Made by a program: the position numbers and the translations under genes
The notes under the pieces: model-generated
Databases searched by the model: none
Told to the model about the DNA's origin: nothing
What the model saw: the letters and a program-made list of their open reading frames with translations, nothing else
DNA from: G963556115 sp963675945
Lineage (GTDB): Bacteria; Planctomycetota; SZUA-567
Length of the DNA stretch: 64,000 bases
Direction of reading: 5' to 3'
Assembly: GCA_963675945.1 (NCBI GenBank)
Contig: OY780932.1
Span: forward strand, 1,488,001-1,552,000
Part shown: positions 1-6,712 of the stretch, piece after piece
Layout of the letters: each line of letters starts with the position of its first letter
Numbering within the stretch: position 1 is the stretch's first letter

Positions 1-846
1 AAACAGCACATTGGCTGAAGCTAGAACCGATTCGACTACTCCACGGCTGATATTGGTTAGATTCAGTTTCTTGTAGATAAAGGTACCGATTACAAAAGAA
101 AAGAGTACTGCAATAGCGCCGGCTTCAGTCGGTGTAAACACGCCAAAACGTATTCCTATTATAATAATTACTGGAAGAGTGAAGGCTATACAGGCATCCT
201 TAATGCCAATAAAAATTTCTCCAACTGTGGCGACCCTGTCCTTCTCAGGTGCATAACCGCGTTTTTTAGATACCCAACTGACCAGTATCATCATCATAAT
301 ACACATCATCAAGCCTGGGATTACTCCGGCAAGGAAGAGTCTGCCGATGGAGACATTGTTAATGTAACCATAGATAATAAGTGCTATGCCGGGAGGAATA
401 ATGGGGGTGATAAGGGATGAAGCTGCGGTTACGGCGGCAGAGAATCCCTTTGAATAGCCTTTTTTGAGCATAAAGGGAACGACAAGCTTTGAATTCATGG
501 CTGCGTCGGCGATATTTGAACCAGATAAGCCGCCCATCAGCGTACTAAGGACGACATTCACCTGTGCTATGCCTCCCCGCATATGTCCGGTTATAATTCC
601 GCTGAAATTCAGCAGGCGCATACTGATACCGGAGTGATTCATGAAAATTCCAGCCATGATGAAGAATGGTATGGCCAGCAGGGCGTAAGAACTCAGCCCT
701 TCACTTATTCGTTGAACTACTATCATGAGAGGCAAGTTGGAAAAAAAGATAAAATAACTAAGGGTACTTAGAAATATGGAGATGCCGACAGGGAGCTCTA
801 TAAAAAGAAGTACAAATAGAATTAATATGGGAATAGCTACATTCAT
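1..846 (-). CDS. dctM: TRAP transporter large permease, DctM family (partial)
   Basis: My reading of the minus strand from an ATG at 844-846 gives an open frame of about 281 codons that runs off the window start, so the C-terminal third is missing. It begins MNVAIPILILFVLLF and is almost entirely hydrophobic. It contains the family hallmark stretch MGGLSGSNIADAA and then a run of Pro/Gly-rich helices (SLITPIIPPGIALIIYG), which are typical of the DctM ion-coupled translocation subunit of the inner membrane. It lies 22 bp behind the small permease gene and behind the binding protein gene, the usual dctP-dctQ-dctM order. An AAGG ribosome site precedes the ATG. The identity is very likely; the substrate cannot be told. 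Confidence 0.95.
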   Translation of the reverse strand, partial: MNVAIPILILFVLLFIELPVGISIFLSTLSYFIFFSNLPLMIVVQRISEGLSSYALLAIPFFIMAGIFMNHSGISMRLLNFSGIITGHMRGGIAQVNVVLSTLMGGLSGSNIADAAMNSKLVVPFMLKKGYSKGFSAAVTAASSLITPIIPPGIALIIYGYINNVSIGRLFLAGVIPGLMMCIMMMILVSWVSKKRGYAPEKDRVATVGEIFIGIKDACIAFTLPVIIIIGIRFGVFTPTEAGAIAVLFSFVIGTFIYKKLNLTNISRGVVESVLASANVLF

Positions 847-868
847 GTTTATCGTACCTTAAGTTGGA

Positions 869-1375
869 TTAGTCATCAATTTTTTCATAAAACTTTGGGC
901 CGGAAAAAATACAGCGGACAACATGATACAGAGTAAATGTTGAACCTAACGGGATGCCTAGGTAAATATAGAAAAATGGAATACGTAGTATTGAGGTAAA
1001 ACGGGTGTAGGAGAATTCAGCAAGTTTAAAGCCAAGGACAATAATTACCAGCAATGCTGTTATCGTCAGCAGCGGTAGAATAATTTTTCTGAAAATAAAT
1101 CTGATATTTTCAGGCATAATTGTCAGAAGAAATTCAATATTAACAATTTCACTTCGTCTTGCCAGAATACTGAGACCGAAGAAAGTGAGCCAGACAAATA
1201 ATCCTAGGGATAGTTCTTCAGTCCAGGCACTCGGTGAATTCAGTATGTAACGGGTAAACACCCCCCAGATTGAGATAAGAACAATTGCAATAAGGCTGAT
1301 TGCTGATATTATAGTATCAAGACGACCAAGATAATCCAGCGTATTAATTATTCTTTTCCAGAAATGTTTCTTCAT
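869..1375 (-). CDS. dctQ: TRAP transporter small permease, DctQ family
   Basis: This 168-residue protein has four hydrophobic segments (about residues 17-40, 50-65, 90-115 and 133-155), the usual size and topology of the DctQ component. The pattern RYILNSPSAWTEELSLGLFVWLTFFG matches the conserved DctQ motif around W-x-EE-x-x-x-x-x-F-x-W. DctQ pairs with DctM in the inner membrane of Na+-coupled TRAP importers. It sits between the binding-protein gene (142 bp upstream) and the large-permease gene (22 bp downstream). The start ATG has only a weak ribosome site. A strong stem-loop lies in the gap to dctP and may set the subunit ratio. Confidence 0.93.
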   Translation of the reverse strand: MKKHFWKRIINTLDYLGRLDTIISAISLIAIVLISIWGVFTRYILNSPSAWTEELSLGLFVWLTFFGLSILARRSEIVNIEFLLTIMPENIRFIFRKIILPLLTITALLVIIVLGFKLAEFSYTRFTSILRIPFFYIYLGIPLGSTFTLYHVVRCIFSGPKFYEKIDD

Positions 1376-1432
1376 TTTTATTTATATCCGTTTATAAAAC
1401 GTTATTTTGTAAATTCAGTAAGTACAATAATT

Positions 1433-1477
1433 ACAATTTGCTGCTGATGAAAATAGTATTCTGCGGCAGCAAATTGT
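1433..1477 (-). terminator. Intercistronic stem-loop between dctP and dctQ
   Basis: A perfect 12-bp inverted repeat (ACAATTTGCTGC against GCAGCAAATTGT) with a 21-nt loop lies 40 bp after the dctP stop. There is no run of T after it on the minus strand. It is therefore more likely an RNA-stabilising or attenuating hairpin than a full terminator. Such a hairpin would give more binding protein than permease from one transcript, a common arrangement in binding-protein importers. Confidence 0.6.
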
Positions 1478-1517
1478 AGGTTAATTATTTCTGTGGTTTA
1501 ATACGACTTATGGGAGC

Positions 1518-2513
1518 TTATTGATTCTCAACAATTTCCAAGGTGTTTTCATAGAGATTGTCAGACCATTCAGGGAAATTACCCTTCATTACTTTGCGGG
1601 CGTTTTGCTGATATGGAGCCAGGTCAACCTCTACAATTTCAACCCCTTCAGCAGCTATTTTGTTTATATAATCTTGCTCCGTACCTTTAATAAGCTTTGT
1701 GGCGTAAGCTGATGTTTCTCGGGCTGTCTCGTTCAAGAGTTCTTGTTGCTCTGGAGTGAGTGTATTATAGAAGGCAGTACCGATAACCCAGGGGTGAATG
1801 AAAATAGTGTGTTTGGTAAGAATAAGGTATTTCAGAGGTTCGTAGAATTTGCCGCCATATAGCGTACCGGGAGGGTTTTCTATACCTTCAACAATCCCCT
1901 GAGTTATAGCGGTATAAGCTTCTGAAAGAGGCATTGGGGTAGGTACTGCTCCAACTGCTTTTGCCCAATACCCGGCAATCTTAGTATTCTGAACCCTGAT
2001 TTTTACTCCATCCATTTCTTCTGGACTGCTTACTTTTTTATCAGTCATAAGCTGCCTTGTACCGTAATACATATCAGGAAGAATATTGTGAACTCCTTTT
2101 TCGTCGAGTTTGCCGATAAGCTTCTTTATCTCTGGGGAGTTGATGAATTTTAATTTCTGGTCAATAGAAATCCCGACATAAGGAGCATTGATAACCCCAA
2201 GGTCTGGGACCAGATCAGCTAGAGAACCATAGCTGGTAGCGGTGATGATAGGTGCGCCCATCTGAGCCTGGGCTCTTACGTCTTCCTGACCTCCTAACTG
2301 ACCGCTGGGGAAGGTCTTCATTGTCATCTTGCCGTTGGATTTTTCTTTTAGTATTTTCGCCCAGTATTTCATTGCCAGATCTATGGGTTCGCCAGGCTGG
2401 TTAGGGTAGGAAACCATGATTTCGACTTCGTCTGCAGCGATAGCTGGTTTGGCCAGCGCTCCAATAGAAATTGCCAGAGAAATTATGGCAATGAGTAGAG
2501 TTAATTTTTTCAT
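1518..2513 (-). CDS. dctP: TRAP transporter periplasmic solute-binding protein, DctP family
   Basis: The protein of 331 residues begins with a clear signal peptide (MKKLTLLIAI, cleavage probably after AKPAIA near residue 26). It then shows the DctP pattern: YPNQPGEPIDLAMKYWAKILKEKS near the N-terminus, the conserved FPSGQLGGQEDV, and GVKIRVQN, whose arginine normally pairs with the carboxylate of the ligand. The start was set at the ATG at 2511-2513 because GGAGAAA lies 7 nt upstream. A longer in-frame ATG at 2561 would put hydrophobic residues ahead of the signal peptide and has no ribosome site. The ligand is probably an organic acid, but the sequence does not say which. Confidence 0.95.
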   Translation of the reverse strand: MKKLTLLIAIISLAISIGALAKPAIAADEVEIMVSYPNQPGEPIDLAMKYWAKILKEKSNGKMTMKTFPSGQLGGQEDVRAQAQMGAPIITATSYGSLADLVPDLGVINAPYVGISIDQKLKFINSPEIKKLIGKLDEKGVHNILPDMYYGTRQLMTDKKVSSPEEMDGVKIRVQNTKIAGYWAKAVGAVPTPMPLSEAYTAITQGIVEGIENPPGTLYGGKFYEPLKYLILTKHTIFIHPWVIGTAFYNTLTPEQQELLNETARETSAYATKLIKGTEQDYINKIAAEGVEIVEVDLAPYQQNARKVMKGNFPEWSDNLYENTLEIVENQ

Positions 2514-3333
2514 AATATTTTTCTCCAAAAAACAAAATACAAGTACTACAAAACACAACAATATATAGCATAGCCTGCCAGAAAATCTTAGTTATTCTGG
2601 TAGACTAATTACTTAATTTTATTCAAATGGAATGCCGCAATTGGCAGTTAAGTGATATTGACTGTTTTGCCGGCAAATCAACAGGAAATTATGTAAAAAA
2701 GTTTTAGCAATTATCTTACTTTATTTTAATTATGATGCTAATGTCCAGTGTTAATCTGATTATATAAAGTTGGGATTATTTTATACGTTGTTTTAATAGA
2801 GTAGAGAAGAATACCCAAACCTTGTAATGCAGTAGTGCGAAGGTAAAAAAACTTAGATTTTATTAAACTAATACTTATAACACAATAAATACATACATAG
2901 CAGATCATAGCAGATTTATTGCGATTATATTCTTATAAACATGAAAGTTATTGGCTAAAGCACACTTGTAATACAGCATATGTAATACAAGTGTATAGTA
3001 CTGCATAGTTTTATTTAGTCAAATTTTAATTTAAGAATTAAGACTTTTGATTATATGAAATATTCCTTGGATGTTGATAATATATTGTTTCAGCCAGCAA
3101 TTTTATGATCATAAGATCGTATTTTGTAGATGGTTATAGTGTTTAGCGTATTTTAGCTTTTGCTTTGAAAAAAAAATGCTTTTTTTGCTATTTATGAAGC
3201 TGTTTCTATACGTAATGTGAAAAGTTTATAGTGAGTCTGGGGTTGGTGACGTTAGCGGTCTCTGAAAATAAAAACTGGAAACTACCGGTTATTTTCTGAA
3301 AGTAAGATTAAGCTGTCCTTGCTATGGCTGATA
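2514..3333. other. AT-rich intergenic region without genes
   Basis: About 820 bp of AT-rich DNA lies between the divergent TRAP operon and the paralogue cluster. I see no credible ORF. It holds one 9-bp inverted repeat (ACACTTGTA at 2962-2970 with TACAAGTGT at 2986-2994), whose 15-nt loop also repeats GTAATACA. It must carry the promoters for both flanking units, but I could not pick out a convincing -35/-10 pair. Confidence 0.5.
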
Positions 3334-3353
3334 ATAGAAATACGTATTTCTAT
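3334..3353. promoter_or_regulatory. 20-bp perfect palindrome upstream of paralogue 1
   Basis: The sequence centred on ATACGTAT is a perfect 20-bp palindrome with arms ATAGAAATAC and GTATTTCTAT. It is extended with a bulge by CTGAT on the left and ATCAG on the right. It lies 60 bp upstream of the start codon of the first paralogue and just outside the leader block shared with paralogue 2. It could be an operator for a dimeric regulator or the base of an RNA hairpin; neither can be decided here. Confidence 0.5.
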
Positions 3354-3370
3354 CAGTCATGGATGTCTGG

Positions 3371-3413
3371 TATTATGCTTCTCACGGAAGATAATATAAC
3401 CAAGGAGATATTC
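3371..3413 (+). promoter_or_regulatory. Candidate CsrA-binding leader of paralogue 1
   Basis: TCACGGAAGA at 3382-3391 fits the published CsrA/RsmE consensus (A/U)CANGGANG(U/A) at every position. It is held by a hairpin whose arms are TATTAT (3371-3376) and ATAATA (3391-3396), so GGA falls at or next to the loop. A second GGA lies in the Shine-Dalgarno AAGGAG at 3402-3407, six bases before the ATG at 3414. Two GGA sites, one in a hairpin and one over the ribosome site, are the arrangement seen in CsrA-repressed mRNAs. The binding itself is inference. Confidence 0.55.
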
Positions 3414-4087
3414 ATGAGTTATACCATTTCTTTTGCCTCAGCTTATAGTGGTGCCGATTCTGTAGAAACTTCAAAGAATGTAACTGTTGACGGCAGTTTT
3501 ATCGAGATGCTCACCACAAAATTTCTAAACGCTGATATTCCTGATGCTTATCAGGATCAGCACTGCCAACCATTTGCTCAGCTACGTTGCGGGCTACTTG
3601 GGGAGGATTGTGGCCAGAATATAGCTCTGGGTGATATCAATGCTACGGTAAAGCGGGATCTTTCCGAGTTTAAGGGGATGCTTGATCAGGCGCTGGAGGC
3701 GGCAGGAATTGACAAGGATCCAAGTTTTGAGGTGAAGCTGGGAGCCAGCGGCAGATTGTATATTGATTCAGAGCATCCGGATAAGGAGACGATTGCGAAG
3801 ATTCTCAACGAGACCAGGAATATCCGCGATACCTTCCGCGGATGTCGGCAAACTCCTCTCTCCTTGCCGCTGGCAAACGGGCTGTTGCCTTTAATAAGGC
3901 GTATGCACTGGATCCGGAGAGTGCGGTGCGGCAGTATAGCTATCTCTTCAATGAAAAACCGTGTGATATCTTTTCAATATTTGTTAGTGAAGACGGCTAT
4001 AAACCATCGTTGATAAGTTATGGTGAAGAGGTAGAACTGGGTGTCTTCGCTGAGATTAATCAGGAAAATTTGCCAGAAAATAGCTGA
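3414..4087 (+). pseudogene. Tandem paralogue 1, frameshifted
   Basis: The reading frame from ATG 3414 (AAGGAG six bases upstream) encodes about 140 residues closely matching the next gene, up to NETRNIRDTF near 3836. After this the match continues in another frame (MSANSSLLAAGKRAV, from 3842 to the stop at 4087). Compared with paralogue 2, one base is missing between the two parts (ACCTTCCGCGGATG here, ACCTTTGCGCGAATG there). The restored protein would be about 224 residues, the same as its neighbour. The unshifted frame runs on to 4013 with an unrelated Arg-rich tail. Either the gene is newly inactivated or there is an assembly error. I do not recognise the family. It has no signal peptide and no membrane segment. 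Confidence 0.8.
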
Positions 4088-4182
4088 TTAATTCGTATAT
4101 ATTAAGCGTAGCATAATAATGGAATTGCTTAGCAGCTACAGCTTAGTGGTTCTGATTTTAACCGGTAACAGCTCTACTACTA

Positions 4183-4246
4183 TCTATCAGTCATGGATGC
4201 CTGATATTATTTCCTCACGGAAGATAATATACTCAAGGAGATATTC
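4183..4246 (+). promoter_or_regulatory. Candidate CsrA-binding leader of paralogue 2 (duplicated leader)
   Basis: The block from 4183 repeats the leader of paralogue 1 (from 3350) with few changes. It keeps TCACGGAAGA (4215-4224), the flanking TATTAT/ATAATA arms (4205-4210 and 4224-4229) and the AAGGAG ribosome site (4235-4240). The hairpin here pairs TTCC with GGAA, slightly differently from copy 1, but still places GGA beside the loop. Retention of the motif and of a hairpin in both copies argues for function. Confidence 0.55.
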
Positions 4247-4933
4247 ATGACTTACTCTATTACTCCCACATCAGCTTGTAGCGGTGCTTTCCCGGAAGTA
4301 ACTTCAGAAAATGTAACGGTCGACGACAGCTTTATCGAGATGTTGACTGAGAAATTTCTTACCGATGATATCCCAGATGCTTATCAGGATCAGTATGGCA
4401 AGCCTTTAGGAGAATTGACCAGTGTAATGCTCGGAGTGGAGACAGGTGATGTAATAACGTTTGATGATTTCAATGCTTCAATCAAACGCGATTTTTCCGG
4501 GTTCAAGGGGATGCTTGATCAGGCGTTGGAGGCGGCAGGAATTGACAAGGATCCGAGTTTTGAGGTTAATATGGGAGGCAGTGGCAGGCTCTATATTGAT
4601 TCTGAGCATCCTGATAAGGAAGCGATTGAGAAGATTCTCAATGAGACCAGGAATATTCGGGATACCTTTGCGCGAATGTCGGCAAACTCATCCATCCTTG
4701 CTGCTGGTAAACGGACTGTTGCTTTTAATAAGGCCTATGAACTCGATCCTGAGAGTGCGGTGCGGCAGTATAGTTATCTCTTCAATGAAAAACCATGTGA
4801 TATCTTTTCGATATTTGTCGGTGAAGATGGCTATAAGCCCTCGCTGACAAGTTATGGTGAGGAGGTGGAACTGGATGTCTTTAATGAATTTATCCAGGAA
4901 AACTATTCTCAAGCTGAAGCTGAAGTAGTGTAG
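4247..4933 (+). CDS. Tandem paralogue 2, intact, family not recognised
   Basis: The protein of 228 residues is acidic and has no signal peptide or membrane helix. Its layout is: a short Ser/Thr-rich start; a block VTVDDSFIEMLTEKF; a spacer; and a conserved core from about residue 80 (FKGMLDQALEAAGIDKDPSFEV, GGSGRLYIDSEHPDKEAIEKILNE, then RMSANSS). A C-terminal part (YSYLFNEKPCDIFSIFVGEDGYKPSLTSYGEE) follows. Paralogues 1, 3 and 4 share the core. The helix, beta-strand, helix look of the core suggests a small alpha/beta domain. The leader carries a CsrA-type site, so a link to motility or surface life is possible, but no function is established. Confidence 0.85.
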   Translation: MTYSITPTSACSGAFPEVTSENVTVDDSFIEMLTEKFLTDDIPDAYQDQYGKPLGELTSVMLGVETGDVITFDDFNASIKRDFSGFKGMLDQALEAAGIDKDPSFEVNMGGSGRLYIDSEHPDKEAIEKILNETRNIRDTFARMSANSSILAAGKRTVAFNKAYELDPESAVRQYSYLFNEKPCDIFSIFVGEDGYKPSLTSYGEEVELDVFNEFIQENYSQAEAEVV

Positions 4934-4983
4934 GATAAATATCACTTAACATTAATAATAATGATATAGGGGAAGGCTAATAA

Positions 4984-5709
4984 ATGCTCAATGATATTCA
5001 GTCATTTGATTTTAATTTGTGGTTGCAGAGTGGAGGCTCGGGAGTAGAGAATACTGCTGGTGGTGCTGGCAGTGATTCATTTATCTCGGTGTTGCAGTCA
5101 AAATTTGAGATTACTGCGGTATTGTCGTCGGCGCCGGAGATGGAGAATGTTTCAGAGGAAGCTAACGCTGGAACTTGTAATACCGGTTTTTTTGTTTCGC
5201 AGCACCAGGTTAATCGAGCGCTGAAACAGAATTATCTATATTTTACCGCAATGTTGGATGAGGAACTTGAGGAACGAGGTATAAGCAAGTATCTGGAGTT
5301 TGAGGTCTCTGCGGGTAGTGACGGCTCACTTTACATAAACGGTGAGCGAGAGGACAGAGCAGAGATTGAGGAGATATTGAATACTACCCCAGGCCTTAAA
5401 GAAGCTTTCAAGCAGATGTCGGCGAATGCGTCACAGGCGGTGGTAATGGAGAGAATACAGGCTTTCAGTTTGGCGTATGCGGTTGATCCCGAGTTTGCCT
5501 ATCAGCAACAGAATTACTTGAGAGAGGATGAGGTCGGGGGTGGGTTTTCGCTCAAGGTAACGGAGAAGAATTATGTCCCTGAGATTAGCAGCTATGGACG
5601 CAAGGTTTTCTTAACCGTATTTGCAGAGATCGTTGACGGTGATTTTGCTGATTTGCTGGGTCGGAATATAAGCCTTGTAACGGTGAGTTCGGAGAATGTG
5701 GGGAAGTGA
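4984..5709 (+). CDS. Tandem paralogue 3, diverged, family not recognised
   Basis: This 241-residue protein starts 50 bp after paralogue 2, with AGGGGAAGG before the ATG, so the two are probably co-transcribed. It shares the core pattern of the family: FTAMLDEELEERGISKYLEFEVSAG, then GSLYINGEREDRAEIEEILN, then QMSANAS, and the YGRKV block near the end. Similarity is much lower than between copies 1 and 2, so this is an older duplication. It has a Ser/Gly-rich N-terminus and no signal peptide. Its own leader lacks the CsrA-like hairpin. Function is unknown. Confidence 0.8.
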   Translation: MLNDIQSFDFNLWLQSGGSGVENTAGGAGSDSFISVLQSKFEITAVLSSAPEMENVSEEANAGTCNTGFFVSQHQVNRALKQNYLYFTAMLDEELEERGISKYLEFEVSAGSDGSLYINGEREDRAEIEEILNTTPGLKEAFKQMSANASQAVVMERIQAFSLAYAVDPEFAYQQQNYLREDEVGGGFSLKVTEKNYVPEISSYGRKVFLTVFAEIVDGDFADLLGRNISLVTVSSENVGK

Positions 5710-5741
5710 GTCTTGTTTCTGATGATAGTTGTTGTGTGTTG

Positions 5742-5778
5742 TAAGCGGAACCACCCGTATGGCGGGTGGTTCCGCTTA
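5742..5778 (+). terminator. Strong stem-loop after paralogue 3
   Basis: A perfect 16-bp stem (TAAGCGGAACCACCCG and its complement) with a 5-nt loop lies 33 bp after the stop of paralogue 3. No T-run follows, so it is either a hairpin-only terminator or an mRNA 3'-end stabiliser. Confidence 0.65.
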
Positions 5779-5921
5779 TGTTAATATGCAAGGGCGCCAG
5801 GGTAGCGAAAATTATTTTAAAGCTATTTTTTTTAAAGAGCCTTGGTTGATGTCCGATAATAATTGTATGGTTCAGCGCTGAGCGGGCAAGAAGAGTGGCT
5901 GTAGCTGTGAAGGATTATATT

Positions 5922-6398
5922 ATGGTTGAGAAGAGAGACTGGAAGGTGCGAGTCGGTAATTCTGCCTGGTTATTTTACAGCAAAGGGGTCGTGGATAAGT
6001 TATCAAATTACTTTTTCCGGGATCTGGTCAAACCACTAAAGAGTGTGCGCATGGATAAACAGCCGGTACATAAGGAATTATATATGTACTCGATCGCTTA
6101 TGAGAAGGATAAATTTGAGGCGATGCTTGATTTTGCACTGGAGAGTTCGAGAATTGGAAAAGATCCTTCATTTGATATAACTTCAGGTGATAACGGTACA
6201 CTATGCCTTGCAACGAATCACCCTTGGAGGAAGGTTATCGAACGGGTACTCAATGCTGATCGTTCATTGAGCGACAGCTATAGGCGGATAGAGAACTATT
6301 ACGCCAGAATGTCGAGTATCCTCTATGGAAGGGTACGGCAGAGTTGTATCTTTTCGATAAAGGTATCAAATGAAGGGTATGTCATTAGTATGCAATAA
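5922..6398 (+). CDS. Tandem paralogue 4, shortened, family not recognised
   Basis: The protein of about 158 residues shares the core of the family (FEAMLDFALESSRIGKDPSFDITSG, NGTLCLATNHPWRKVIERVLNADRSL, then ARMSS, and SCIFSIKVSNEGYVIS near the end). It stops where the others continue into the YGEE block. Its N-terminal part is unlike the others and is rich in basic and aromatic residues. I set the start at ATG 5922 because AAGGA lies 7 nt upstream; a GTG at 5895 is an in-frame alternative. The shortened end and weaker similarity suggest a decaying or specialised copy. Confidence 0.7.
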   Translation: MVEKRDWKVRVGNSAWLFYSKGVVDKLSNYFFRDLVKPLKSVRMDKQPVHKELYMYSIAYEKDKFEAMLDFALESSRIGKDPSFDITSGDNGTLCLATNHPWRKVIERVLNADRSLSDSYRRIENYYARMSSILYGRVRQSCIFSIKVSNEGYVISMQ

Positions 6399-6413
6399 AT
6401 ACGGAGAGGTAGT

Positions 6414-6450
6414 ACCAGAAGCCCCGGGACAAACGTCTGGGGCTTCTGGT
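6414..6450 (+). terminator. Stem-loop after paralogue 4
   Basis: A perfect 12-bp stem (ACCAGAAGCCCC and its complement) with a 13-nt loop starts 15 bp after the paralogue 4 stop and is followed by TTGTGG. It is a likely transcript end for the paralogue cluster. It lies just before repeat locus A. Confidence 0.6.
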
Positions 6451-6478
6451 TTGTGGTGTGAGCTGCTCGTAAAGGCTA

Positions 6479-6709
6479 GAAAATCACGTAAGCGATTTTC
6501 ATACTTAATTATACCAGTAATACCAGCCAGCAACAAAGTCGCTGGCTGAGGCTGCTTCTGCAGCTCGTCCATTTGTCCCTAGATGTCTGAAAATATTAGC
6601 TGGTGCAATATTTTCAGACCATGGATGTTTTCTGAGATGGTACATGCGAACTGCTCACCAGTTCGGAACTCGCATGCGTCCTCTCGGAAAAGCTCTTCCT
6701 CCGGTTGAA
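6479..6709 (+). repeat. Dispersed hairpin-rich repeat, locus A
   Basis: This block lies between two convergent genes. It contains in order: hairpin GAAAATC/GATTTTC (6479-6500); a variable stem CAGCCAGC/GCTGGCTG (6524-6548); GAGGCTGC...GCAGC; CATTTGTCCC; a perfect 12-bp stem TCTGAAAATATT/AATATTTTCAGA (6586-6618); and CGCATGCGTCC followed by CGGAAAAGCTC (from 6671). The stretch 6524-6655 matches the reverse complement of locus C (about 62726-62868). The stretch 6650-6708 matches the reverse complement of part of locus B (about 24305-24364). Together these define a modular intergenic element of 150-250 bp. Confidence 0.75.
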
Positions 6710-6712
6710 TTA

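Noticed and set aside
583..771. 62-residue ORF inside the TRAP large permease gene
   Set aside because: It runs opposite to dctM, whose sequence carries the clear family motifs.
2962..2994. 9-bp inverted repeat upstream of the paralogue cluster
   Set aside because: The stem is AT-rich with a long loop and is alone; not strong enough to call a regulatory site.
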